Shown here: positions 1-8,381 of the stretch, one piece after another | Position numbering within the stretch: the stretch's first letter is position 1 | Layout of the letters: the number at the start of each line of letters is the position of its first letter | Source of the DNA: JAICWY01 sp964531205 | Lineage (GTDB): Bacteria; Vulcanimicrobiota; Vulcanimicrobiia; Vulcanimicrobiales; Vulcanimicrobiaceae | Length of the DNA stretch: 39,292 nt | Assembly: GCA_964531205.1 (NCBI GenBank) | Contig: CAZHGH010000022.1 | Span: 1-39,292, forward strand | Reading direction: 5' to 3' | Position numbers and translations under genes: made by a program | The notes under the pieces: generated by a model | Databases searched by the model: none | What the model saw: only the letters and a program-made list of their open reading frames with translations | What the model was told of the DNA's origin: nothing

Positions 1-61
1 TCAAGATCGCGACGATGCACAGCAGCAGTGCGGCAAAAACGTACGTTGGGACGCGATTCAT
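1..61 (-). CDS. N-terminal start of an exported or membrane protein, cut by the window edge
   Basis: An ATG on the minus strand (complement of 59-61) opens a frame that stays open to base 1. It encodes about 20 residues, MNRVPTYVFAALLLCIVAIL, a short charged start followed by a hydrophobic stretch, as in a signal peptide or first membrane helix. It diverges from the cox operon. The rest lies outside the window, so no function can be given. No strong ribosome binding site is visible, only AGG close to the ATG. Confidence 0.4.
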   Translation of the reverse strand, partial: MNRVPTYVFAALLLCIVAIL

Positions 62-127
62 GCCTACGAAGCGTCGCGCAACGATATTGCCGCAGCGTTG
101 CCATTCTCAAAACGTTCTCAGAGCAGG

Positions 128-161
128 TGCTACAATTTGATGCGCATTTTCGTGAAGGAGG
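128..161 (+). promoter_or_regulatory. Candidate extended -10 promoter and ribosome binding site of the cox operon
   Basis: The stretch TGCTACAAT (128-136) matches an extended -10 element (TGnTANAAT). No convincing -35 hexamer lies 16-18 bases upstream, which an extended -10 can tolerate. A strong Shine-Dalgarno, AAGGAGG (155-161), sits six bases before the GTG start of coxM at 168. The promoter call is inference from the motif; the ribosome binding site is clear. Confidence 0.45.
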
Positions 162-167
162 CACTTC

Positions 168-1055
168 GTGTTTCCCGCACAGTTTACGTATATTCGTCCT
201 CATACCGAAGACGAAGCTTTGGAAGCACTCGCTCGCTACGCTGCGGACGGCCGCGTCTTAGCCGGGGGGCAGAGCCTCATTCCGGCGATGAAGTACCGCC
301 TCGCGCGCCCCCAGGTCGTGATCGATATCAACGCCATCGAAACGCTAGATTACATCGACGAGCGCGACGGTGCATTACGAATCGGCGCGATGGTCCGGGA
401 TTCTAAGGTAGAGCGCTCGCCGATGGTACAATCACGCTTCGCTCTCTTGGCCGATGCCGCTCCGGTCATCGCGGATCCTGTCGTTCGCCAAAGCGGCACC
501 GTCGTCGGCAGTTTGTGCCACAACGATCCCGCGGGCGATTGGCCCGTTGTCGCTTTAGCAGCTCGCGCTCAAGTCGTCGTGCGATCCAAACGCGGCGAGC
601 GCATTATCGAGATCGACGACTTTATCGTGGATTCGTACACAACGGCGCTGCAAGAAGGCGAAATGGCCGTTGAGGTTCGCTTCCCAATTCCGCCCGAACG
701 CACATCCGGCGCATACGTGAAACTCGAACGCAAGGTCGGCGACTTCGCAACCGCGTGTGCGGGCGTCCAGCTGACGCTTGCGCCGGACGGGTCCGTTGCG
801 ACGGCCGGGATTGCGATCGGCGCAGTTACGGCACATGCAGCGCGCGTCGCTGAAGCGGAACGGCTTTTCGCCGGCGCCGTTCCTACGACCGGGACGATCC
901 TCGCAGCGATGGACCTGGCGCGCCAAGCAGCGGATCCCGCCGGCGACAATCGCGGTTCGGTCGACTATAAGCGCGAGATGGCCGCAGTGCTCGTTGGGCG
1001 CGCGCTTCGCAAAACGCTCGAACGCCTTGGCGCCGGAGGTCTGCAAGCATCATGA
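168..1055 (+). CDS. coxM: Carbon monoxide dehydrogenase medium (FAD-binding) subunit
   Basis: The 295-residue flavoprotein subunit of aerobic CO dehydrogenase passes electrons from the iron-sulfur subunit to FAD and onward to the respiratory quinone pool. The two FAD-binding motifs of the xanthine oxidase medium-subunit family are visible: AGGQS at residues 32-36 and TVVGSLCHNDPAGD at 111-124. The length is typical of CoxM (about 290). The start is GTG at 168, set by AAGGAGG six bases upstream. It is the first gene of the operon, and its TGA overlaps the coxS ATG (ATGA). Medium subunits of related molybdenum hydroxylases look similar, so the assignment to CO rests on the CoxL active-site motif two genes downstream. 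Confidence 0.93.
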   Translation: MFPAQFTYIRPHTEDEALEALARYAADGRVLAGGQSLIPAMKYRLARPQVVIDINAIETLDYIDERDGALRIGAMVRDSKVERSPMVQSRFALLADAAPVIADPVVRQSGTVVGSLCHNDPAGDWPVVALAARAQVVVRSKRGERIIEIDDFIVDSYTTALQEGEMAVEVRFPIPPERTSGAYVKLERKVGDFATACAGVQLTLAPDGSVATAGIAIGAVTAHAARVAEAERLFAGAVPTTGTILAAMDLARQAADPAGDNRGSVDYKREMAAVLVGRALRKTLERLGAGGLQAS

Positions 1056-1570
1056 ACATTACGGTCACGGTTAACGGCACGCGCTACGAACGCGACGTCG
1101 AACCGCGCAAATTGCTCGCGTACTTTCTTCGCGAAGATCTCGGACTGACTGGAACGCATGTAGGCTGCGATTCTTCGCATTGCGGCTGCTGCACCGTTGT
1201 GGTCGACGGCGATCGCGCGGTCAAATCGTGCACGATGTTCGCCGTCATGGCGGATGGCCACGAGATCACAACCGTTGAAGGCTTGGAGCGCGATGGGAAG
1301 CTGCATCCGCTTCAGCAAGCGTTTTCCGACAATCACGGCCTGCACTGCGGCTACTGTACGCCCGGTATGCTCATGACGTCGTTTGCGCTGCTGCAGCACA
1401 ATCACAATCCAAGCGAACGAGAGATTCGCGAAGGCATCTCAGGAAATCTCTGCCGCTGCACCGGTTACAACAACATCGTCAAAGCGGTTCAGCAAGCTGC
1501 GCGCGAGATTGCCGCCGTCGAACCGGCGCCGGCCGTGCCGGAACGCGCACCGGCGGAGGTGAGCTCATGA
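1052..1570 (+). CDS. coxS: Carbon monoxide dehydrogenase small subunit, two [2Fe-2S] clusters
   Basis: This 172-residue iron-sulfur subunit moves electrons from the Mo-Cu site in CoxL to FAD in CoxM. The N-terminal ferredoxin-like domain supplies Cys39, Cys44, Cys47 and Cys60. The C-terminal helical domain supplies Cys99, Cys102 (HCGYCTPGM), Cys134 and Cys136 (GNLCRCTGY), so all eight ligands for the two clusters are present. An extra Cys46 lies in the first cluster loop (CGCC rather than the common CGAC). The last 20 residues are a Pro/Ala-rich tail beyond the fold. It is translationally coupled on both sides: ATGA overlaps with coxM and coxL. Confidence 0.95.
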   Translation: MNITVTVNGTRYERDVEPRKLLAYFLREDLGLTGTHVGCDSSHCGCCTVVVDGDRAVKSCTMFAVMADGHEITTVEGLERDGKLHPLQQAFSDNHGLHCGYCTPGMLMTSFALLQHNHNPSEREIREGISGNLCRCTGYNNIVKAVQQAAREIAAVEPAPAVPERAPAEVSS

Positions 1571-3894
1571 CCGCATGCATCGGCGTCTCGATGAAGCGCA
1601 AAGAAGATCCGCGGTTGATACGCGGCAAGGGACATTTCTTAGACGATATCGTGCTTCCCGGAATGCTGTACCTCTCCATCGTGCACAGCCCATATCCGCA
1701 TGCCCGCATCAAAAAGATCGACAAAACGGCAGCGCTCGCCTCGCCCGGCGTTAAAGCGGTGATCACCGGCGAAGATCTGCAGGCGGCGAATCTCGAGTGG
1801 CTGCCGACGTTCCACGGATTCGACAAACAAATGGTGCTCGCGTTCGGGAAAGTGCTCTACCAATTCCAAGAGGTCGCCGGCGTTATTGCCGAGTCGCGCG
1901 AAACGGCTATGGACGGAGCCGAGCTCGTCGACGTCGAGTACGAACCGCTCGATCCCGTGGTCGACCCGTATGAAGCACGGCGTGATACGATTCTCGTACG
2001 CGACGACCGCGAAGAGAAGACGAACCATATCTATCATTGGGAAGTCGGCAAACACCAAGAGACCGATGCAGCACTGAACGCCTCGGAAGTGCACATCCGT
2101 CAGCACATGGTCTTTCCGCGATGCCATCCCGCACCGCTCGAACCGTGCGGCGCACTAGCCGATATGAATCGCGCCACAGGACGTTTGACGGTCTATCTCA
2201 CCTCACAGGCACCGCACGTGCATCGCACCGCGTTTTCTCTCGTCACCGGAATTCCCGAAGACAAGATTCACATAATTTCGCCCGACGTCGGAGGCGGATT
2301 CGGCAACAAGGTTCCGGTATATCCCGGCTACGTTGTTGCTACCGTTGCATCGGTGATCCTTGGCGTGCCCGTCAAGTGGGTGGAGACGCGCACGGAAAAT
2401 CTCACGACGACGGGATTCGCGCGCGATTATCATATGGACGTCGAAATCGGTGCTACGGCAAAAGGAAAGTTGACGGCGCTGAAAGTCTCGACGATCGCCG
2501 ATCACGGCGCATTCGACGCTGCCGCGGATCCTCGCAAGTATCCCGCAGGGATGTTCGGCATTGTTACGGGCTCGTACGTCTTTCCAACCGCATTTGCGGA
2601 AGTCGACGCGTTTTTTACAAACAAAGCGCCGGGGGGCATCGCGTACCGCTGTTCGTTCCGCGTTACCGAAGCCGCATACGCAATCGAACGCGGCATGGAC
2701 GTGCTCGCACGTGCCCTTCGGATGGATCCGGCCGAATTGCGCTCTCTCAACTTCGTTCCGAAAGAGCGCTTCCCGTACGCAACGCAGCTCGGTTTCGTCT
2801 ACGATAGCGGCGACTACGAGACGACAATGCGCAAAGCGCTCGATAAAATCGGCTATGTGCAGTTGCGAAAGGAACAGGCGGAACGCCGTTCGCGCGGCGA
2901 GTACATGGGCATCGGTATTTCGACGTTTACCGAAGTGGTCGGCGCAGGTCCAGGAAAGCATTTCGACATTCTGGGGCTCAAGATGTTCGATAGCGCCGAG
3001 ATTCGCATCCATCCGACAGGCTCGGGCATCATTCGAGCGGGCACACGCCATCAAGGACAAGGTCACGAGACGACGTGGGCACAGATCGCCGGCGAAGAGC
3101 TCGGTTTGAATCCGCAAGATCTTCTCGTCGAAGAAGGCGATACCGATACCGCGCCTTATGGTCTTGGAACATATGCGAGCCGAAGCACGCCCGTCGCCGG
3201 CGCTGCGATCGCGATGGCGTCGCGCCGCATTCGCGAGAAGGCACGCAAGATCGCCGCGCATCTCTTGGAAGCGGCTGAAGACGACGTCGAATGGAAGGAC
3301 TACAAATTCTCGCTAAAAGGTGTGCCGGCAAAATCCGTGACGATGAAAGACGTCGCCTTCGCTGCGTACACCAACCTTCCCGAAGGCCTCGAACCTGGAC
3401 TTGAGGCGTCGTACTATTACGATCCGCCGAATATGACGTTCCCGAATGGTGCGTACGTCGCAGTAGTCGACGTCGATCCGGAGACCGGCGTCGTGCACGT
3501 ACGGCGTTTTCTCGCAGTGGACGATTGCGGGAATGTCATCAACCCGATGATCGTAGAGGGACAAACGCACGGCGGGCTGACCGAGGGTTTCGCGATTGCC
3601 TTTATGCAAGAGATCCGGTACGACGAATCAGGCAACAACCTCAACACGAACTTCACCGATTATCTCGTTCCGACTGCGCTAGAATCGCCGGCGTGGGAAA
3701 CGGATCGCACGGTAACGCCGAGCCCGCATCATCCGCTGGGAGCAAAAGGCGTGGGCGAGAGTTCGAACGTCGGTTCTCCGCAAGCGTTCGTTAACGCAGT
3801 GGTTGATGCGCTCGCACCGCTCGGAGTAACGCATATCGACATGCCGATGACGCGCGAAAAAGTGTGGAGCGCGATCCGGGAGGCGCGTCGATGA
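1567..3894 (+). CDS. coxL: Form I carbon monoxide dehydrogenase large (Mo-Cu catalytic) subunit
   Basis: The 775-residue catalytic subunit oxidises CO with water to CO2, two protons and two electrons at a Mo-Cu centre with molybdopterin cytosine dinucleotide. The motif AYRCSFR at residues 359-365 is the signature of true (form I) CO dehydrogenase; Cys362 would carry the copper. The motif GVGESSNVGSPQAF contains Glu731, the conserved base near molybdenum, and GGGFGNK lies in the cofactor-binding part. It is slightly shorter than classical CoxL (about 800). GGAGGT six bases upstream supports the ATG at 1567. The form I motif separates it from form II CoxL-like proteins, xanthine dehydrogenases and nicotinate hydroxylases. 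Some form I carriers live by scavenging trace CO; that lifestyle is inference here. Confidence 0.96.
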   Translation: MTACIGVSMKRKEDPRLIRGKGHFLDDIVLPGMLYLSIVHSPYPHARIKKIDKTAALASPGVKAVITGEDLQAANLEWLPTFHGFDKQMVLAFGKVLYQFQEVAGVIAESRETAMDGAELVDVEYEPLDPVVDPYEARRDTILVRDDREEKTNHIYHWEVGKHQETDAALNASEVHIRQHMVFPRCHPAPLEPCGALADMNRATGRLTVYLTSQAPHVHRTAFSLVTGIPEDKIHIISPDVGGGFGNKVPVYPGYVVATVASVILGVPVKWVETRTENLTTTGFARDYHMDVEIGATAKGKLTALKVSTIADHGAFDAAADPRKYPAGMFGIVTGSYVFPTAFAEVDAFFTNKAPGGIAYRCSFRVTEAAYAIERGMDVLARALRMDPAELRSLNFVPKERFPYATQLGFVYDSGDYETTMRKALDKIGYVQLRKEQAERRSRGEYMGIGISTFTEVVGAGPGKHFDILGLKMFDSAEIRIHPTGSGIIRAGTRHQGQGHETTWAQIAGEELGLNPQDLLVEEGDTDTAPYGLGTYASRSTPVAGAAIAMASRRIREKARKIAAHLLEAAEDDVEWKDYKFSLKGVPAKSVTMKDVAFAAYTNLPEGLEPGLEASYYYDPPNMTFPNGAYVAVVDVDPETGVVHVRRFLAVDDCGNVINPMIVEGQTHGGLTEGFAIAFMQEIRYDESGNNLNTNFTDYLVPTALESPAWETDRTVTPSPHHPLGAKGVGESSNVGSPQAFVNAVVDALAPLGVTHIDMPMTREKVWSAIREARR

Positions 3895-4343
3895 ATCTGC
3901 ACTGGAGCGGACAGGAAAGCATTCCGGCGCCGAAAGCCGATGTTTGGCGTTTCATCAACGACCCGCGCAACATCGCGTCGTGTTTGCCCGACGTGCTCGA
4001 AGTCGACGTACACGACGAGCACACGTTTGATGCCACGGTACAAGTTGCCGTTGGACCGGTGCGAGGAAAGTTCAAATTCAAAATCGCGCTTTTACCGCAG
4101 GCCGGCGAGCAGCACATGGATATGAAGATCTCCGGCGGCGGGTTCGGCAGTGTCGTCGATTTGGTTGCCGGTGCCGACGTTACAGGCGATGACCACAACA
4201 CGACCCTGAATTGGCAAGGAGACGCGACGATGCGCGGGCCGGTTGCAACCGTCGGTGGCCGCGTCTTAGACGCGCAAGCGCAGCGCGTCATTTCAACGAC
4301 GTTCGCGAACGTGAAGGCGCGTATGACCGGCACGCCCGCGTGA
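3891..4343 (+). CDS. coxG: CoxG, SRPBCC-fold CO dehydrogenase partner
   Basis: A 150-residue SRPBCC (START-like) protein of the CoxG family. Family features include the opening pattern SGQESIPAPKADVWRFINDP, the CLPD motif (residues 34-37) and the late block GGRVLDAQAQRVI. CoxG proteins are reported to link CO dehydrogenase to the membrane or quinone pool through a hydrophobic pocket. This copy has no C-terminal membrane anchor, being the bare SRPBCC domain. The start at 3891 overlaps the coxL stop (ATGA) and has GGGAGG upstream. Its position right after coxMSL supports a role with that enzyme. Confidence 0.9.
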   Translation: MNLHWSGQESIPAPKADVWRFINDPRNIASCLPDVLEVDVHDEHTFDATVQVAVGPVRGKFKFKIALLPQAGEQHMDMKISGGGFGSVVDLVAGADVTGDDHNTTLNWQGDATMRGPVATVGGRVLDAQAQRVISTTFANVKARMTGTPA

Positions 4344-4344
4344 C

Positions 4345-5235
4345 ATGAAGCACGCATACGCTCTCGCGATTGTCGTTCGCCGCAGATCCCCGGCGAGTGC
4401 GCATGTCGGGGATCGCGCGATCGTGCACGCAGACGGACGCATGGACGGATTTATCGGCGGTGCATGCTCGCGCGAAACCGTACGGAGAGCCGCTCTGGAA
4501 GCGCTCGAAACGGGCGAACCGCGACTGCTGAGCATCGATCCGATGTCATGCGCATCGGAAGGAGCGATTGACGTGTATATCGAGCCGGAATTACCCCGTC
4601 CGTATTTTTTGATCGCAGGCCTTACGCCAATCGCGCATGCGCTCGCAGAAATTGCGCCGAAGCTGGACTTCACCGTCGTGCGCTTCGTGCACGCGGACGA
4701 ACTCCTTGAGGCTCGAACGAGTCAGGGCGTCCTTGTAATGGATATCGCGGATCTCGATGAGTATCTTCGCGGGCTGGACGCGGGTATTCGTCATGCTAGC
4801 GCGGCTATCGCGATCAGCCACGGGAATTACGACGAAGCCGCATTAACCGCATTTTTGAAACACCGCATCGGGTATACCGCACTGGTCGCGAGCCGCCAGC
4901 GCGGCCGTAGCGTTCTCGAAGCGCTTGCAAAGCAGCGCGTTTCGGTAGCGGATCTCGAGCGCGTGCACTATCCCGCCGGCATCGCGATCGGCGCGCAGCG
5001 GCCGAGTGATGTCGCGATCTCCATTTTCGCGGAAGTGATCGCGGAACGGCAAGCGCCGACAATGGCTCCGACCGTCGCAGTCGATCCGGTGTGCGGAATG
5101 AGCTTGGAGGTTGCCGCGGCCTTGGATCGTGCCGTCTTCAATGGAAATACCTACTATTTCTGCGGATCGCATTGCAGCAGCGCCTTCGCATCCGAGCCCG
5201 AAACATATGTCGGAGCAGCTTCGAAATCGCTTTAA
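4345..5235 (+). CDS. XdhC/CoxF-type cofactor maturation protein fused to a YHS metal-binding domain
   Basis: A 296-residue fusion. Residues about 1-80 are an XdhC_CoxI domain (GDRAIVHADGRMDGFIGGAC), with a shortened N-terminus compared with the second XdhC at 7201. Residues about 86-235 are the Rossmann-like XdhC C-terminal domain (YFLIAG; HYPAGIAIG). Residues 247-290 form a YHS domain with DPVCGM (Cys250), YYFC (Cys273) and Cys277. XdhC proteins bind and sulfurate the molybdenum cofactor before insertion. YHS domains occur on heavy-metal and copper-handling proteins. Since the CoxL site needs copper as well as sulfur and molybdenum, the fusion could join Mo-cofactor delivery to copper handling; that is inference. 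The gene begins one base after the coxG stop. Confidence 0.82.
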   Translation: MKHAYALAIVVRRRSPASAHVGDRAIVHADGRMDGFIGGACSRETVRRAALEALETGEPRLLSIDPMSCASEGAIDVYIEPELPRPYFLIAGLTPIAHALAEIAPKLDFTVVRFVHADELLEARTSQGVLVMDIADLDEYLRGLDAGIRHASAAIAISHGNYDEAALTAFLKHRIGYTALVASRQRGRSVLEALAKQRVSVADLERVHYPAGIAIGAQRPSDVAISIFAEVIAERQAPTMAPTVAVDPVCGMSLEVAAALDRAVFNGNTYYFCGSHCSSAFASEPETYVGAASKSL

Positions 5236-6109
5236 ACAGCAGGGATATATTGCCGGCGAGGAGTTTTGCGTTGCCATCGAACTCATGCTCGCATTGGAAA
5301 AGCCGCTTCTCGTAGAAGGCCCCGCGGGCGTAGGGAAAACCGATGCGGCGAACGTGCTCGCACGCGTTCTCGATACGCGTCTCATCCGGCTGCAGTGCTA
5401 CGAAGGGCTTGACGTTGCGAGCGCACTGTACGAGTGGAACTATCCAAAGCAGTTGCTGCGCATCCGGTTGATGGAACAACAGGAAGTGCCGATGCAAAGC
5501 CGCGAGGCGCAGATCTTCGGCGAGGAGTTTCTGTTGCGGCGCCCTTTGCTCGAGGCGATCGAGCAAGAACGCGCTCCGGTTTTGTTGATCGACGAGATCG
5601 ATCGCGCCGACGAAGCCTTTGAGGCGTTCCTCTTAGAGCTGCTCGGCGAATTTCAAGTGACGATTCCCGAGATCGGCACCATTCGTGCAAAAGCGCGTCC
5701 CGTAGTCATTCTGACCTCAAACCGTTCGCGCGATCTGTCGGACGCGCTGCGGCGGCGCTGCCTCTATCTTTGGATCGGCTACCCGTCGCGGGAAGAGGAA
5801 CTGCAGATTCTGCATGCGCGCCTTCCCGGCATCAACGAGCGTCTCGGCGCGCAGATCGTTGAGTTCATGGAATATCTGCGCGCGCAGCCGTTTCAAAAGG
5901 TCCCCGGCATTGCGGAAAGTTTAGATTGGGCTGCCGCGTTGGTACGGTTGCATCGTGATGCGTTGGACGAACGCACGATCGAACAGACGTTAGGATGTTT
6001 TTTAAAAGTGCAGGAAGATTGGGAACTCCTTCGCTCCTTGCGCAGCACTGCCGAACCCGTCACGCCGGGCGATTACGGCTTGGGGTCGGTGCAGGCGCAC
6101 CATGGCTGA
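5207..6109 (+). CDS. coxD: CoxD, MoxR-type AAA+ ATPase for CO dehydrogenase active-site assembly
   Basis: A 300-residue MoxR-family AAA+ ATPase. Walker A is GPAGVGKT at residues 38-45, Walker B is LLIDEID and sensor 1 is ILTSN. CoxD is known to act as an ATP-dependent chaperone in maturing the Mo-Cu centre of CoxL, together with CoxE. The chosen ATG at 5207 gives the family-typical start (MSEQLRNRFKQQGYIAGEEF) and overlaps the preceding gene by 29 bases. The frame stays open upstream to 5111, but those residues would overprint the YHS domain. It overlaps coxE by 8 bases. Confidence 0.9.
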   Translation: MSEQLRNRFKQQGYIAGEEFCVAIELMLALEKPLLVEGPAGVGKTDAANVLARVLDTRLIRLQCYEGLDVASALYEWNYPKQLLRIRLMEQQEVPMQSREAQIFGEEFLLRRPLLEAIEQERAPVLLIDEIDRADEAFEAFLLELLGEFQVTIPEIGTIRAKARPVVILTSNRSRDLSDALRRRCLYLWIGYPSREEELQILHARLPGINERLGAQIVEFMEYLRAQPFQKVPGIAESLDWAAALVRLHRDALDERTIEQTLGCFLKVQEDWELLRSLRSTAEPVTPGDYGLGSVQAHHG

Positions 6110-7196
6110 TCTCACGGAGTCCATACTTGCGTTTTGCCGGCTGCTCCGCACGGAATATGATATCGATGTAGGTCAGGACCGTGCGCACGAAGCTTTGCTT
6201 GCACTCGAAACAGTGCGCGTCTCCGATCGCGAACGCGTCCGGTACGCGCTGCGCCTTTCTCTCTGCAGTTCGCCCGAGCAACTGGCGCGCTTCGATGCGG
6301 CGTTTGAGAGATTTTTTGGCGCGGACATCCGGCGCACGCCTCGGATGCGAGGTGCAATTCACGAAGAGGCACTTGCGAATGGCTCTATTCGAAATGCGCA
6401 CCCTCAAACCGGCGAATCTGAATCGAACACGTCCACAATACTCGCCGCTCGCTACAGCGCAATTGCATCTCGAGCGGCTTCCGACGCCGCTGTGTCGCAT
6501 CAAGGGTTAGGCGATACATTGAGAACTGCCGGAAAGGTTTTGGCAGCGTTGCGTCTCGGACGTTCGCGCCGCTGGAAGCCGCATATCGACGGACCGCGCT
6601 TTGATTTCCGCGGTACGCTGCGCTCCAGTTTGCATACCGGCGGCGACCCGGCGCATATTCGAACACTGGGTCATCCGTTGCGGAATCCGCGCATCGTTTT
6701 TATTCTCGATGCCAGCCGCTCGATGTCGAGCAACGCGGCAGCGCTGCTGCAATTCGCCTATGCGCTGACGAGGCGCTCAGCTCGCGTACGCGTCTTCGCG
6801 TTTTCGACTGCTTTACGTGAAGTTACGCGCGAGCTCCGGCACTTGCGTCATAACGAGCGGCTGCCCGATTTCGGCGAAGCGTGGGGCGGAGGAACGCGAA
6901 TCAGTGCGGCGCTCGAAGAGTTCGAGGCAAGATTTGGCTCGCGTCTCGATGCCGATACGCTGGTCATCATTGCAAGCGACGGTTTCGACGAAGATGCCGG
7001 CGCGAAGTTGCAACGCCCGCTGCGGAACATCGATCGCCGATCGGCAGGCATCATTTGGTTAAATCCGCACGCGGGCAGCCCGGGATTCCAGCCTTCGGCA
7101 CGGGCGATGAAAACGGCATTGCCGTACATCCGCACGCTGCTCGACGCTAACAAAACGCACAGCATTCCGGCTGCTGCGTTGCGGCTGCGGAGGTAA
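6102..7196 (+). CDS. coxE: CoxE, VWA-domain partner of CoxD
   Basis: A 364-residue CoxE-family protein with a C-terminal von Willebrand factor A domain. The metal-ion-dependent adhesion motif is DASRS (residues 203-207: Asp203, Ser205, Ser207), completed by GGGTRIS and IIASDGFDED further on. The N-terminal 150 residues are helical, with an Arg-rich linker. CoxE works with the MoxR ATPase CoxD in inserting copper and sulfur into the CoxL site. The start is ATG 6102, overlapping coxD by 8 bases. VWA-MoxR pairs also occur outside CO metabolism, but the operon settles this one. Confidence 0.88.
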   Translation: MADLTESILAFCRLLRTEYDIDVGQDRAHEALLALETVRVSDRERVRYALRLSLCSSPEQLARFDAAFERFFGADIRRTPRMRGAIHEEALANGSIRNAHPQTGESESNTSTILAARYSAIASRAASDAAVSHQGLGDTLRTAGKVLAALRLGRSRRWKPHIDGPRFDFRGTLRSSLHTGGDPAHIRTLGHPLRNPRIVFILDASRSMSSNAAALLQFAYALTRRSARVRVFAFSTALREVTRELRHLRHNERLPDFGEAWGGGTRISAALEEFEARFGSRLDADTLVIIASDGFDEDAGAKLQRPLRNIDRRSAGIIWLNPHAGSPGFQPSARAMKTALPYIRTLLDANKTHSIPAAALRLRR

Positions 7197-7200
7197 ACCC

Positions 7201-8121
7201 ATGCGTCACGTCTTCGACGTTGTAGCCAGCTTGGTAAGGCGTGGAGTGCCCGTGGCGCTCGGTACGCTCGTCGAAACGCGCAACAGCTCGCCCGCGCCCC
7301 TCGGAACTACGGTTGCCGTGGATTCGCAAGGACGCATCTCCGGAAATATCGGGGCGGGCTGTTACGAGGGTGAGATCGTTGAGGCATGTTTGAAAACGCT
7401 CGCGAACGGCGAATTTCGCACCTTGAGTATCAATTTGGAACCGGAAGATGAAATCTCGGGCAGTTCGGGATGCGGCGGTGCGTTGCGTGTCGCGATATGG
7501 CGTCCGGAGAGCGAGTTCGCGCAGACGGCGTCGGCAATTGCAGCCGGCAACGAGGACGTCGTATTGCAAATCCGCGAGTATCGCATCGACATTCCCGCAA
7601 AGCGGCAGTTAATTCTCGTCGGAGCAACCACTCTTGCGCAAGATATCGCGCAGATGGCGCGTCCTTTGGATTATTTCGTCACCGTGGTCGATCCGCGCCC
7701 CGCGTTTGCAACGAACGCACGCATTCCCAACGCAGATGCACTCGTGCTCGAGTGGCCCGACTCGTATCTTCCACGCGTGCTCTCGGAGAAAACCGCACTC
7801 GTCGTGTTATCGCACGATCCGAAGTTTGACGTGCCCGCATTGAGCTGCGCGCTGCAATCAAACGCGCCGTACATCGCGCTGCTCGGCAGCCGTCGCTCTC
7901 AAGCGGCGCGGCGGGAATCGTTACGGGCGCTCGGATTTAGCGACGAGCAGCTCGCACGCATACATGGACCCGCGGGTTTGGATCTCGGTGGCGCCTCAAC
8001 CGGAGAAACCGCGGTCAGCATTCTTGCGCACATCGTCGCATCGCATAATGGGCGCTGCGGCGCGCCGCTCGACACGCTGACGGGGCCAATACATGCGGCT
8101 GCTTTGCCCTTGTCATCCTGA
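7201..8121 (+). CDS. xdhC: XdhC-family molybdenum cofactor maturation protein
   Basis: A 306-residue two-domain XdhC/CoxF protein. The N-terminal XdhC_CoxI domain has TLVETRNSSPAPLGTTVAV, GNIGAGCYEGEIVEACL and GSSGCGG. The C-terminal Rossmann-like domain has LILVGATTLAQDIAQMA, LLGSRRS and IHGPAGLDLGGASTGETAVS, the family signature. XdhC binds molybdenum cofactor, promotes its sulfuration and protects it until insertion. This is the second XdhC in the operon; cox clusters commonly hold two such proteins. GGAGG lies upstream of ATG 7201. The stop TGA (8119-8121) lies inside the left tip of the structured repeat, so the last residues (Ser-Ser-stop) are encoded by the repeat. Confidence 0.88.
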   Translation: MRHVFDVVASLVRRGVPVALGTLVETRNSSPAPLGTTVAVDSQGRISGNIGAGCYEGEIVEACLKTLANGEFRTLSINLEPEDEISGSSGCGGALRVAIWRPESEFAQTASAIAAGNEDVVLQIREYRIDIPAKRQLILVGATTLAQDIAQMARPLDYFVTVVDPRPAFATNARIPNADALVLEWPDSYLPRVLSEKTALVVLSHDPKFDVPALSCALQSNAPYIALLGSRRSQAARRESLRALGFSDEQLARIHGPAGLDLGGASTGETAVSILAHIVASHNGRCGAPLDTLTGPIHAAALPLSS

Positions 8122-8379
8122 GGTATCGAAGGACCCTGAGCGCAGCATTTTGGCGTAGCCGAAATGCGCTAGTCGAAGGGACACGCTCGAAGAGCGTGTG
8201 AGGCTTGTGTGGTTGTCCGAGCGCTGTGCGCTCGCCCTTCGACTGCGCGTTCCGCGGACGCGGAACGCTTTGCTCAGGGTGGTTCGATACCTCACCATGA
8301 CAAGGGCGCTCGCCCCTTCGACTGCGCGTTCCGCGGCGCGGAACGCTTTGCTCAGGGTGGTTCGATACCTCACCATGAC
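8112..8379. repeat. Structured palindromic repeat, copy 1 (BIME-like), with a 74-base tandem duplication
   Basis: The left arm (8112-8141) is inverted against two right arms (8272-8301 and 8350-8379). Inside lie hairpin 1 (8145-8167), an inner stem GTCGAAGGG (8172-8180) with CCCTTCGAC (8235-8243) enclosing hairpins ACACGCTC/GAGCGTGT and GAGCGC/GCGCTC, and hairpin 3 (GCGTTCCGC 8247-8255 with GCGGAACGC 8260-8268). The segment 8228-8301 is repeated at 8306-8379 with two single-base indels. The element sits between the convergent xdhC and mocA genes and could act as a two-way terminator. A second copy with the same plan is at 25709-25879. The frames open across it are repeat artefacts. Confidence 0.9.
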
Positions 8380-8381
8380 GA

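Noticed and set aside
96..113. A -35 box for the cox promoter (TTGCCA at 99-104)
   Set aside because: The distance to TACAAT at 131 is 26 bases, too long for a normal spacer.
8228..8379. Direct repeats that might suggest a CRISPR array
   Set aside because: Only two 74-base units, separated by four bases, with internal hairpins and no spacers or cas genes.
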